DNA of 9,778 bases from contig CABQQJ010000010.1 in NCBI GenBank assembly GCA_902466275.1, forward strand, positions 1-9,778, written 5' to 3'. This stretch comes from an uncultured Veillonella sp. Its GTDB lineage: Bacteria > Bacillota > Negativicutes > Veillonellales > Veillonellaceae. This document shows, in pieces, positions 1 to 6,451 of this stretch. Every line of letters begins with the position of its first letter. Position 1 is the stretch's first letter. The notes below the pieces were generated by a model. That model was not told where the DNA came from. It did no database searches and was given only the letters and a program-made list of their open reading frames with translations. Position numbers and translations under genes: made by a program.

Positions 1-82
1 GAGCTCCTCTCAACAAAGGCCTTATGGAATGTATTTTTACAAACATCCGGGCAGAGGACTGATACGTTTTCATTCGCGCCAT
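1..82 (-). CDS. Possible 5' fragment of an unrecognised gene running off the left edge
   Basis: Downstream of the aspA stop, the minus strand is open from an ATG at 82-80, and from an in-frame ATG at 73-71, to the window edge, about 27 or 24 codons. The second ATG is preceded by AGGGG about nine bases upstream, and an AGGGAG lies further upstream. The visible start reads MKTYQSSARMFVKIHSIRPL, which I do not recognise. The gap to aspA is only about 37 bases with no clear terminator, so if real it would be co-transcribed with aspA. The stretch is near 47% GC, high for a spacer in this otherwise AT-rich region and similar to the 3' end of aspA, which mildly favours coding. It is too short to be certain; it could be chance open frame. 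Confidence 0.3.
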   Translation of the reverse strand, partial: MARMKTYQSSARMFVKIHSIRPLLRGA

Positions 83-119
83 CCCCTGCCGGATCTCCCT
101 TCTTACAGATTCTGAACAA

Positions 120-1511
120 TTATTGTTCGAACTTCGGAGCAATCAGATTATCCAGATTGAATGTCTTCTCCCATTCTTCCTGTGTGAGTAGCTTACGTTC
201 GACAACCACTATCTGATGGAGGGATTTGCCTGTATGGTATGCTTCGTGCGCCATTTCAGAACACACCTTATATCCCAGATGTGGCTTCAGGAGAGTCACA
301 ATACCGCAGGAATGCATTACCATCTCTGCAGTTCGATCGGAATTAGCTGTAATGCCATCAATGCATTTAGTTCGGAGTGTGTTACAGGCATTCGTCATCA
401 CCTTGAGTGAGGTGAACAGCGCAAAGGTGATGACCGGCTCCATAACGTTAAGCTCAAGCTGACCAGCAGATGCCGCCAGCATCACTGTGGTGTCCAGCCC
501 CTGAACCAGGAAGCAAGACTGGTTTGTTACTTCCGGGATAACGGGGTTAACCTTACCAGGCATAATGGAAGAACCAGGTTGACGAGCAGGTAATTTCAAT
601 TCCCCGATACCACAACGAGGGCCAGATGCCATCAAACGGAAATCGTTAGCCATTTTAATCAATACGAGAGCAGTAACTTTCAAACCGCTGGAGATATCTG
701 CAAAGATATCTGTATTGTTGGTAGCATCAATTAAGTTTTCCGCAGTGTAGAATGGTTCGCCTACTACTTCACTAAGTTCATATGCTACATCATGAATATA
801 ATTAGGTTCAGCATTAAGGCCTGTACCAACTGCAGTGGCACCCATGTTGATTACATGTGCACCTTCAACGGCAGATTTAATACGTTTAATACCACGACGA
901 ATACCAGATGCATAAGCACCCATCTCTTGTCCCAACGTAATAGGCACCGCATCTTGCAAATGAGTACGCCCCATTTTTAAAATTTCACTATATTCTTCAG
1001 CTTTTTTCTCAAGCTCATCAACAAGACGTTGCAAAGCTTCAAGTAACGGTTTAGATTTCAAAATTGCACAAACTTTAATCGCTGTTGGAAAAGCGTCATT
1101 TGTAGATTGTGCCATGTTACAGTGATTGTTAGGGCTTACAATATCATAGCTACCTTTTGGATGACCTAAAATTTCACAAGCACGATTTGCCAACACTTCG
1201 TTCATATTCATATTCACAGAAGTGCCAGCACCACCTTGAATTGGATCAACTGGAAATTGGTCAGCAAATTCACCTGCAATAACTTCATCAGCTGCTTGAA
1301 CAATCGCTTTACCGATAGATACATTGAGACGACCTGTTTTCATATTAGCTAAAGCAGATGCTTTTTTTACCATTGCTAGAGCTTTAATAAAATCTTGGTC
1401 TAAATGTTTCCCTGTAATATGGAAGTTTTCTAAGGCACGAATCGTTTGCACACCATAATATAACTCATCCGCTACTTCTAATTCACCTAGGAAATCATGT
1501 TCTTTTCTCAT
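120..1511 (-). CDS. aspA: Aspartate ammonia-lyase (aspartase)
   Basis: This cytosolic enzyme of the fumarase/aspartase superfamily reversibly converts L-aspartate to fumarate and ammonia, feeding fumarate reduction or supplying aspartate. The 463-residue length is usual for the family. Visible motifs are the aspartase-style IQGGAGTSVNMNMNEVLANR (91-110), STNDA (136-140), GRTHLQD (181-187) and the superfamily signature loop GSSIMPGKVNP (313-323), whose first serine (S314) matches the known catalytic base. The QGGAGTS version of the substrate loop, rather than the fumarase version, is why I call aspartase over fumarase. I chose the ATG at 1511-1509 because AGAGGA lies six bases upstream; a longer GTG-start frame to 1529 would place the start over that ribosome binding site. 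The 3' third is about 50% GC and the rest about 33-40%. Confidence 0.95.
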   Translation of the reverse strand: MRKEHDFLGELEVADELYYGVQTIRALENFHITGKHLDQDFIKALAMVKKASALANMKTGRLNVSIGKAIVQAADEVIAGEFADQFPVDPIQGGAGTSVNMNMNEVLANRACEILGHPKGSYDIVSPNNHCNMAQSTNDAFPTAIKVCAILKSKPLLEALQRLVDELEKKAEEYSEILKMGRTHLQDAVPITLGQEMGAYASGIRRGIKRIKSAVEGAHVINMGATAVGTGLNAEPNYIHDVAYELSEVVGEPFYTAENLIDATNNTDIFADISSGLKVTALVLIKMANDFRLMASGPRCGIGELKLPARQPGSSIMPGKVNPVIPEVTNQSCFLVQGLDTTVMLAASAGQLELNVMEPVITFALFTSLKVMTNACNTLRTKCIDGITANSDRTAEMVMHSCGIVTLLKPHLGYKVCSEMAHEAYHTGKSLHQIVVVERKLLTQEEWEKTFNLDNLIAPKFEQ

Positions 1512-1581
1512 AATAGATCCTCTTTCCACTATTTCATATATTAGATGATAGTTTAATGAAACGGTTTTATCTTATGCGCTC

Positions 1582-1610
1582 ATTATAGCATGTATTTTGT
1601 ATACATAAAA
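1582..1610 (-). promoter_or_regulatory. aspA promoter with extended -10
   Basis: The minus strand has a perfect TATAAT (1587-1582) preceded by TG-N, forming an extended -10 element, TGCTATAAT. The -35 match is poor (TTTATG or TTTTAT at about 1604-1610), which is common for extended -10 promoters. Transcription would start near 1575, giving a leader of about 64 bases. An 8-base palindrome, TGTATACA (1598-1605), lies in the spacer and could be an operator; that part is inference. Confidence 0.6.
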
Positions 1611-1681
1611 GTTATTTCATGTATTCCGAATAAACAATATTCTATACAATATATTATTTCATAAATAATTATTTTTTTGTA

Positions 1682-1703
1682 ATTATCTCCATATTATCTC
1701 CAT
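1682..1703. repeat. Perfect tandem repeat of 11 bases
   Basis: ATTATCTCCAT occurs twice in immediate succession (1682-1692 and 1693-1703) between the divergent aspA and glycosyltransferase genes. The period is close to one DNA helical turn. It ends about 30 bases before the likely -35 of the plus-strand gene. It may be a direct-repeat binding site or simply slippage in AT-rich DNA. Confidence 0.6.
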
Positions 1704-1732
1704 ATTTATAAGTGCTCTGTTTTTATCTTTGA

Positions 1733-1765
1733 TTGGTTTAAATATTACACGCCCTATAGTACAAT
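1733..1765 (+). promoter_or_regulatory. Probable promoter of the glycosyltransferase gene
   Basis: Two overlapping -10 candidates are visible: TATAGT (1755-1760) with TTGGTT (1733-1738) 16 bases upstream, and TACAAT (1760-1765) with TTTAAA (1737-1742) 17 bases upstream. Both -35 matches are modest. The leader would be about 25 bases, carrying the AAGGAG ribosome binding site (1784-1789). Confidence 0.4.
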
Positions 1766-1794
1766 AATATAAACTATGTAAGTAAGGAGTAACT

Positions 1795-3435
1795 ATGATT
1801 AACAATCACATGCTGCGCATAGGTGCGCTCTTTTTATTAACCGTTTTATGCTACGGCTTTTATAATGCCTATTTGCCAATCACTGATCCGGTGGAGTCCA
1901 ACTATGTTCTCTCCGCCATCACCATGCTAAAACATAACTCATGGATATCCCCCATGATATATGATCACGTATGGTATGATAAACCACCGCTCACCTATTG
2001 GGCACTTATGATTACGTACAAACTTTTTGGTATATCAGACTTTACATCTCGTATACCGAATACGCTTGTTGCGGGAGCTAGTGTGGCCCTAATGTATCAT
2101 ATAACTTACCGCATGTCTAAAAACACCTTTGCCGGTGTACTTTGTGCGATTTTATTAATGAGTACACTACAGTTTTGGTACATATCTCATGCAGTTATAA
2201 CCGATGGATTTTTATTTTTCTTCACCTTAGCTATATTTGGATATAGTTATTTGGCATTTACCAATAATGACAAGTCAGCTATGGTGAAAGCTTACATTGC
2301 TGCTGCCTTAGCTGTAATTACCAAAGGACCTATAGGCATCATCTTACCTGGTCTAATATTACTTATTTATGTATGTGCACGCTACGCAATCCATAGAAAG
2401 GATGAAATCTATCAACTTTCAAAGGATATAAAATTACTATTTAATCCCTTCGGACTATTAGTCTTTATAGCGATAGCTAGCCCTTGGTATATTGCTATGT
2501 ATTCCATTCACGGTGAGCAGTTTATTTCTGGCTTCTTAGGGCTACACAATGTTGATCGAGCCCTTATATCTGAACATCCTAAATTTAATGTATGGTATTA
2601 CTATCTATTAATTGTGCCCCTTTCACTATTACCATGGACACCTGTAATAGTCTATCATTTAAAAGATATTAACTGGAAAGATGATTTTGATCTATTAGGT
2701 ATTATATGGTTTATAGTTATAGTTCTATTCTACTCTCTAGTAGCTACAAAGTATCTAACCTACACATTACCTGCCATTATCCCTTGTATAATATGGGCGG
2801 CCGTAAAAATTTGTGAATTAGTTACTGACAAAGAAACCGGTGAATTTACTCAATCATTCAAAAAGTTTAATTATGTAGTTACCCTACCACTAGGTATTTA
2901 CTACATGATTTTTACATTTGCTACAGCTTTTGATCAAAGTCTTGATAGTAAACCGTTAATCGTAGGTTCCTTTATTATAGTATGTATGATTTTAATCGGT
3001 CGATACTACATAACATCATTTTTCAAACTAGCAATATATGCTTTAGTTCCACTAATTACGTTGTACTCGGTTATTACGATTACAGTACCACCAATATTGT
3101 TTAATCAGTCTGGTTTACAGTTCAAAGCATTCATCGAAGATACATCAAAACCAATATATGTATATGGCAATTACTATACTTCCATTGTATATTACATGGA
3201 CACTACACCTACCCAAGTTTTCGTAGATACAACTGATGATTCTATATGGACCGAAGGCAAAACATTAATGCCTACCATAACTAAAGAAACATTTCTAAAA
3301 GATGTATCAAATAATCGTGGTGCCTATGTCATCGTTCCGAAAAAATATGACAAAGACTTTTCTAATGCCTTACCGTATCCAAAGGCAAAATTAGTCAACA
3401 AAACAAAACTCGCATCAATTTATAAGCTTCAATAA
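1795..3435 (+). CDS. ArnT/PMT-family (GT39-like) integral membrane glycosyltransferase
   Basis: This is a polytopic inner-membrane protein of 546 residues resembling the ArnT/PMT group, which moves a sugar from an undecaprenyl-phosphate carrier to an acceptor such as lipid A or a protein on the outer face of the membrane. Visible motifs are DPVE (31-34), holding the likely catalytic aspartate of the first external loop, YDKPPLTYW (61-69), SRIPN (85-89), ITKGPIG (175-181) and the TKYLTYTLP stretch (318-326). Roughly ten or more hydrophobic segments are followed by a more polar C-terminal region (about 434-546) that probably lies outside the membrane. The start has AAGGAG at 1784-1789. The gene is alone on its strand with no other sugar-modification gene nearby, so neither donor sugar nor acceptor can be read. 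I therefore leave the symbol blank; arnT-like is as far as the sequence goes. Confidence 0.85.
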   Translation: MINNHMLRIGALFLLTVLCYGFYNAYLPITDPVESNYVLSAITMLKHNSWISPMIYDHVWYDKPPLTYWALMITYKLFGISDFTSRIPNTLVAGASVALMYHITYRMSKNTFAGVLCAILLMSTLQFWYISHAVITDGFLFFFTLAIFGYSYLAFTNNDKSAMVKAYIAAALAVITKGPIGIILPGLILLIYVCARYAIHRKDEIYQLSKDIKLLFNPFGLLVFIAIASPWYIAMYSIHGEQFISGFLGLHNVDRALISEHPKFNVWYYYLLIVPLSLLPWTPVIVYHLKDINWKDDFDLLGIIWFIVIVLFYSLVATKYLTYTLPAIIPCIIWAAVKICELVTDKETGEFTQSFKKFNYVVTLPLGIYYMIFTFATAFDQSLDSKPLIVGSFIIVCMILIGRYYITSFFKLAIYALVPLITLYSVITITVPPILFNQSGLQFKAFIEDTSKPIYVYGNYYTSIVYYMDTTPTQVFVDTTDDSIWTEGKTLMPTITKETFLKDVSNNRGAYVIVPKKYDKDFSNALPYPKAKLVNKTKLASIYKLQ

Positions 3436-3437
3436 AA

Positions 3438-3464
3438 AAAGGCGTACCCATAAGGTACGCCTTT
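3438..3464. terminator. Bidirectional terminator between the glycosyltransferase and rplL
   Basis: AAAGGCGTACC (3438-3448) and GGTACGCCTTT (3454-3464) form a perfect 11-base-pair stem with a five-base loop. Read on the minus strand the stem ends in a run of seven T, a strong terminator for rplL. On the plus strand the tail is only TTTAAT, so it is weaker for the convergent gene. It starts three bases after the glycosyltransferase stop. Confidence 0.92.
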
Positions 3465-3477
3465 AATATGTCCAGAA

Positions 3478-3846
3478 TTATTTCAATTCTACGGATGCGC
3501 CAGCTTCTTCTAATTGAGCTTTCAAAGCTTCAGCAGCTTCAGCAGCTACGCCTTCTTTTACAGGTGCAGGAGCGCCGTCAACGATAGCTTTAGCTTCTTT
3601 CAAGCCAAGACCAGTTGCTTCACGAACAACTTTGATTACGTTGATTTTGGATGCGCCAGCATCTTTCAAGATTACGTCGAAGGAATCTTTAGCAGCGCCG
3701 CCTTCAGCACCACCAGCAGCTGCTACAGCTACAGGAGCTGCTGCAGTTACGCCAAATTCTTCTTCGATTGCTTTTACAAGATCATTAAGTTCAAGGATTG
3801 TTGCTTCTTTCAATTCAGCAACGATGTTTTCAATGTTCAATGCCAT
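3478..3846 (-). CDS. rplL: 50S ribosomal protein L7/L12
   Basis: The protein forms the flexible stalk of the large subunit, present in several dimers bound to L10, and recruits and stimulates translation GTPases. At 122 residues it has the normal length. The N-terminal dimerisation helices (about 1-33) are followed by an Ala/Gly-rich hinge (about 34-53) and the C-terminal factor-binding domain beginning near DSFDVIL (54-60). That domain includes the conserved [20 protein letters not shown] segment (67-86). GGAGG at 3856-3860 supports the start. It is the last gene of the operon: a terminator follows 14 bases after the stop and the next gene is convergent, so rpoB does not follow as it does in many bacteria. 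Confidence 0.98.
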   Translation of the reverse strand: MALNIENIVAELKEATILELNDLVKAIEEEFGVTAAAPVAVAAAGGAEGGAAKDSFDVILKDAGASKINVIKVVREATGLGLKEAKAIVDGAPAPVKEGVAAEAAEALKAQLEEAGASVELK

Positions 3847-3873
3847 TTTAGATTTCCTCCATAAATTAGTTTA

Positions 3874-3898
3874 TAGTGCCAGCCTCAAGCGGCCAACG
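3874..3898 (-). promoter_or_regulatory. rplJ-rplL spacer hairpin echoing the L10 leader
   Basis: On the minus strand, GUUGGCC and GGCUGGC can pair around GCUUGA, with several G-U pairs. The plus-strand bases 3874-3887 match 13 of 14 bases of 4516-4529 in the rplJ leader. The other strand of the leader's kinked helix (the UGUAGAC side) is not present here. Function is unknown; it may be a decayed or partial L10 site or an RNA processing element. Confidence 0.4.
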
Positions 3899-3916
3899 AA
3901 TACTTTGCAAAAAATA

Positions 3917-4414
3917 TTATTCTGCAGGTTTTGCTTCTGCAACAGCTTTGACAGCGTATGCAACATTGCGAACAGGAGCTTGCAATACGGAAAGCAACAT
4001 GGAAAGCATACCTTCGCGGTTTGGAAGAGATGCAATTGCTTTAACACCTGCTGCGTCCATAACTTCGCCTTCAACGATACCAGCTTTAACTGTTACAACT
4101 TCTTTTTCAGTTGCTTTGATGAATTGTTCGATTACACGAGCAGGTGCAACAGCATCGTCTTTAGAAGTAGCCAACGCAGTTGGACCTTCTAAATGCTCAG
4201 CGAAACCTTCAAGATTCAATTCGTTTGCAGCGATACGAGTCAAAGTATTTTTGATTACTTTGTATTCAACACCTTCAGCCAACATTTTGCGACGAAGATC
4301 AGTTGCTTGCGCAACAGTTAAACCAGAGTAACCAATCAATACAGCACCTTTTGCTTCAGAAAGAGTTTCTTTCATTTGAGCAACGATTGCTTTTTTTGAT
4401 TCAGTGACAGCCAT
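3917..4414 (-). CDS. rplJ: 50S ribosomal protein L10
   Basis: L10 anchors the L7/L12 dimers to the large subunit next to L11 and, bound to L12, typically represses its own mRNA. The protein has 165 residues, normal for the family. The N-terminal globular rRNA-binding region contains YSGLTVAQATDLRRKML (29-45) and the GVEYKVIKNTL segment (48-58). The C-terminal helix (about 133-160) is where L12 dimers dock. AAGGAGG at 4422-4428 fits the ATG at 4414. It is preceded by an L10 leader with an attenuator hairpin and followed 70 bases later by rplL. Its end is rich in Ala, Lys and Glu, as often seen. Confidence 0.98.
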   Translation of the reverse strand: MAVTESKKAIVAQMKETLSEAKGAVLIGYSGLTVAQATDLRRKMLAEGVEYKVIKNTLTRIAANELNLEGFAEHLEGPTALATSKDDAVAPARVIEQFIKATEKEVVTVKAGIVEGEVMDAAGVKAIASLPNREGMLSMLLSVLQAPVRNVAYAVKAVAEAKPAE

Positions 4415-4463
4415 TAGATTACCTCCTTATAGATTTTTTGGTGCTCTATGTACTATCTTAGCG

Positions 4464-4576
4464 TAAAAACGACCCCATCGCACGCGATGAGGTCGTAACT
4501 AGTCCTAGGTTGTTCTAGTGTCAGCCTCAGCGGGCGGATTTTCATCCATTATACATACCAGCCGTCTACAGCTAAG
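4464..4576 (-). promoter_or_regulatory. Ribosomal protein L10 leader (autoregulatory mRNA element)
   Basis: The untranslated stretch between rplA and rplJ carries the hallmarks of the Firmicute L10 leader family. Read as minus-strand RNA, UUAGC-UGUAGAC-GGC on one side faces GCC-CGCUGAG-GCUGA on the other, giving a helix with the asymmetric AGAC/UGAG internal loop typical of the L10-binding site. A small GGAU-GAAA-AUCC tetraloop hairpin (4536-4547) lies in between. Downstream, UGAGG (4529-4525) can pair with CCUCA (4492-4488), and ACUAG (4519-4515) with CUAGU (4502-4498), forming an antiterminator that excludes the terminator. L10-L12 binding should hold UGAGG and favour termination before rplJ. 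Confidence 0.85.
4465..4496 (-). terminator. Attenuator terminator in the rplJ leader
   Basis: On the minus strand ACGACCUCAUCG and CGAUGGGGUCGU pair over 12 positions (one U-G) around a CGUG loop and run into five U. It stands about 50 bases before the rplJ start, inside the operon, so it must be conditional. This fits attenuation controlled by L10. Confidence 0.88.
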
Positions 4577-4588
4577 AGACATATGTGA

Positions 4589-5299
4589 TTATTGCTCTTT
4601 TGTAACGTTGCTCAATTTGAACACGTTCAAAGGCACACCAGGGCCCATTGTAGCGGACAAGGTTACAGATTTAATGTATTGACCTTTAGCTGCTACAGGT
4701 TTAGCCTTGATAATAGTATCAACGATTGTACGGTAGTTGTCAAGTAATTTTTCTTCATCGAAAGATGCTTTACCGATAGAGCAAGAGATAATACCTGCTT
4801 TATCAGTACGGTATTCGATTTTACCAGCTTTGATTTCGTTTACTGCACGAGCAACGTCTGGAGTTACTGTACCAACTTTAGGGTTTGGCATCAAGCCTTT
4901 AGGACCCAAGATTTTACCAAGACGGCCAACTTGACCCATCATGTCTGGTGTAGCAACTACTACGTCGAAGTCGCTCCAACCACCTTGGATTTTAGCTACT
5001 AACTCTTCAGAACCTACGAAATCTGCACCAGCTTCTTCAGCTGCTTTAATATTGTCGCCTTTTGCGAATACAAGAACGCGTTTAGTTTTGCCAGTACCAT
5101 GAGGCAATACTACTGCACCACGAACTTGTTGATCAGCGTATTTAGGGTCGACATTCAAGTTGAAAGCGATTTCAACTGTTTCATCGAAATTTGCAGTTGC
5201 AGTTTTCTTAACCAACTCAATTGCTTCTACTGGTTCGTAGAATTTACCAGCTTCAATAAGTTTTACTGCTTCAGCGTATTTCTTACCTACTTTTGCCAT
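4589..5299 (-). CDS. rplA: 50S ribosomal protein L1
   Basis: L1 forms the mobile stalk at the tRNA exit side of the large subunit and also acts as a translational repressor by binding an mRNA hairpin that mimics its 23S site. The protein has 236 residues, normal length. Conserved marks are [19 protein letters not shown] (127-145) in domain II, the flanking domain I halves, and the C-terminal TMGPGVPLN (217-225). AAGGAGG at 5308-5314 supports the ATG at 5299. It follows rplK by 76 bases, and that gap contains an L1-type hairpin touching the ribosome binding site, so direct feedback on its own translation is likely. No anomalies are seen in the reading frame. Confidence 0.98.
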   Translation of the reverse strand: MAKVGKKYAEAVKLIEAGKFYEPVEAIELVKKTATANFDETVEIAFNLNVDPKYADQQVRGAVVLPHGTGKTKRVLVFAKGDNIKAAEEAGADFVGSEELVAKIQGGWSDFDVVVATPDMMGQVGRLGKILGPKGLMPNPKVGTVTPDVARAVNEIKAGKIEYRTDKAGIISCSIGKASFDEEKLLDNYRTIVDTIIKAKPVAAKGQYIKSVTLSATMGPGVPLNVFKLSNVTKEQ

Positions 5300-5316
5300 T
5301 ATAATATCCTCCTTAT

Positions 5317-5342
5317 GTGGTCAAACGGGAATTCCCTCCCAC
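5317..5342 (-). promoter_or_regulatory. L1-type mRNA binding hairpin before rplA
   Basis: As minus-strand RNA this reads GUGG, GA, GGGAAUUCCC, GUUUGA, CCAC. GUGG (5342-5339) pairs with CCAC (5320-5317), and GGGAA pairs with UUCCC at the tip, leaving an asymmetric loop of GA against GUUUGA. This is the same layout as the site before rplK. The 3' end lies two bases from the rplA AAGGAGG, so protein binding could block translation start. A second hairpin, TTGCGC/GCGCAA (5347-5363), sits just upstream in the transcript. Confidence 0.7.
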
Positions 5343-5375
5343 CGATTTGCGCCTTATGCGCAAGTCGTACGCTTA

Positions 5376-5801
5376 TTAGTCAACGATTTCAATGCCCATG
5401 CTGCGAGCAGTACCTTCTACCATGCGCATACCTTGTTCTACGGTATTAGCATTCAAGTCAGGCATTTTCAATTCAGCAATTTCACGAACTTTATCGCGAC
5501 CTACTTTTGCTACTTTATCACGGTTAGGTACACCAGAACCTTTTGGAATACCTGCAGCTTTTTTCAACAATACTGCAGCTGGTGGAGTCTTAGTGATGAA
5601 GTCGAAGCTACGATCTTCATATACGTTAATAACTACTGGGATAATTAAGCCAGCTTGTTTAGCAGTACGTTCGTTGAATTCTTTTGTGAAAGCAACGATG
5701 TTAACACCTGCTTGACCTAGTGCAGGACCAACTGGTGGTGCTGGAGTAGCTTTAGCGGCTTCAATTTGTAGTTTTACTTGTTTAACTAATTTCTTAGCCA
5801 T
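5376..5801 (-). CDS. rplK: 50S ribosomal protein L11
   Basis: L11 binds the GTPase-associated region of 23S rRNA at the base of the L7/L12 stalk and is needed for factor-dependent GTP hydrolysis and for the RelA stringent response. The protein has 141 residues, the standard length. The N-terminal domain shows the proline-containing [16 protein letters not shown] (20-35). The C-terminal rRNA-binding domain ends in the family signature, with [20 protein letters not shown] (105-124). GGAGG lies 11 bases before the ATG. It is 101 bases after nusG and starts the rplKAJL part of the operon; an L1-type hairpin stands in that gap, so L1 probably regulates both L11 and itself. Confidence 0.98.
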   Translation of the reverse strand: MAKKLVKQVKLQIEAAKATPAPPVGPALGQAGVNIVAFTKEFNERTAKQAGLIIPVVINVYEDRSFDFITKTPPAAVLLKKAAGIPKGSGVPNRDKVAKVGRDKVREIAELKMPDLNANTVEQGMRMVEGTARSMGIEIVD

Positions 5802-5832
5802 GGGTAATTAAACCTCCTATGCTTATACTGTG

Positions 5833-5858
5833 GTGGTAACGGATATACATCCTCCCAC
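5833..5858 (-). promoter_or_regulatory. L1-type mRNA binding hairpin before rplK
   Basis: The minus-strand RNA reads GUGG, GA, GGAU, GUAU, AUCC, GUUA, CCAC. GUGG (5858-5855) pairs with CCAC (5836-5833), and GGAU pairs with AUCC around a GUAU loop, with GA facing GUUA in the asymmetric internal loop. This matches the general form of known L1 target sites in L11-L1 operons, which resemble the L1 site on 23S rRNA. It lies about 30 bases before the rplK start. Confidence 0.78.
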
Positions 5859-5902
5859 TGGCAACCAAAATCGATTGCTCTTTTTAGAGTTATATTTATA
5901 TA

Positions 5903-6439
5903 TTAAAGAGCTTTCTCAATTTGAGAGAACTCTACCTCTACCTCGGTATCTCGGTTGAACATTTCCACGTTAAGTTTCAATGTTCCTTTTTCAGGGTTAA
6001 GTTCGGTAATAACACCTAGTTTATCTTCAAAGGCACCGGACGTAATGCGAACCGTTTCACCAACTTCTACATCAACGTTAATGGTTGGTTTCTTATCCAA
6101 GCCCTGAGACTTAAGTATATGTTCTACTTCGGAATCAGAAAGTGGAACTGGTTTTGTAGCAGAGCCAACGAAACCTGTTACACCTGGCGTGTTGCGTACA
6201 ACATACCAAGAACGGTCATTAACTTCCATTTCCACCAATACATACCCAGGAAATATCTTACGTTTTACTACTTTTTTAACCCCATCTTTTTCATCTATTT
6301 CGTCTTCAAGAGGCACCAAAATTCGGCTGATCACATCTTGTAGCCCCATAGATTGAACTTTAAGTTCAAGAGTGGTTTTAACTTTATTTTCGTAGCCTGA
6401 ATAGGTATGAATTACATACCACTTCTTATCTGCTTCCAT
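5903..6439 (-). CDS. nusG: Transcription termination/antitermination factor NusG
   Basis: NusG binds RNA polymerase at the clamp and modulates elongation, pausing and Rho-dependent termination, and can link transcription to translation. The 178-residue protein has the standard two domains. The NGN domain (about 5-112) contains KWYVIHTYSGYENKV (6-20), RKIFPGYVLVEM (60-71) and VRNTPGVTGFVG (81-92). The C-terminal KOW domain (about 124-178) contains VGETVRITSGAFEDKLGVI (126-144). AAGGGGG lies about nine bases before the ATG. It starts 12 bases after the secE stop, so the two are tightly coupled in the operon. Confidence 0.98.
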   Translation of the reverse strand: MEADKKWYVIHTYSGYENKVKTTLELKVQSMGLQDVISRILVPLEDEIDEKDGVKKVVKRKIFPGYVLVEMEVNDRSWYVVRNTPGVTGFVGSATKPVPLSDSEVEHILKSQGLDKKPTINVDVEVGETVRITSGAFEDKLGVITELNPEKGTLKLNVEMFNRDTEVEVEFSQIEKAL

Positions 6440-6451
6440 GTAATGGCCCCC

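Noticed and set aside
1..6. GAGCTC at the exact first bases as a cloning junction
   Set aside because: A six-base site at a window edge can be chance, and aspA continues intact nearby, so there is no sign of a chimera.
45..94. ATCCGGGCAG and CTGCCGGAT as a terminator for aspA
   Set aside because: The arms have an unpaired base, the loop is about 31 bases and there is no T-run on the minus strand.
3514..4331. Plus-strand open frames opposite rplL and rplJ
   Set aside because: They are antisense shadows of highly expressed, codon-biased ribosomal genes, with no ribosome binding sites and low-complexity Ser/Phe/Cys-rich translations.
4548..4576. TATAAT on the minus strand (4553-4548) as a promoter for rplJ
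   Set aside because: No -35 match at 16-18 bases, and the hexamer lies within the L10 leader, in the region between the two strands of the binding helix.
5880..5935. AT-rich run with TTGAGA and TATA-like hexamers at the nusG end as an internal promoter for rplKAJL
   Set aside because: The spacings that fit are 13 or 19 bases and the hexamers are poor; AT-rich sequence gives such matches easily.
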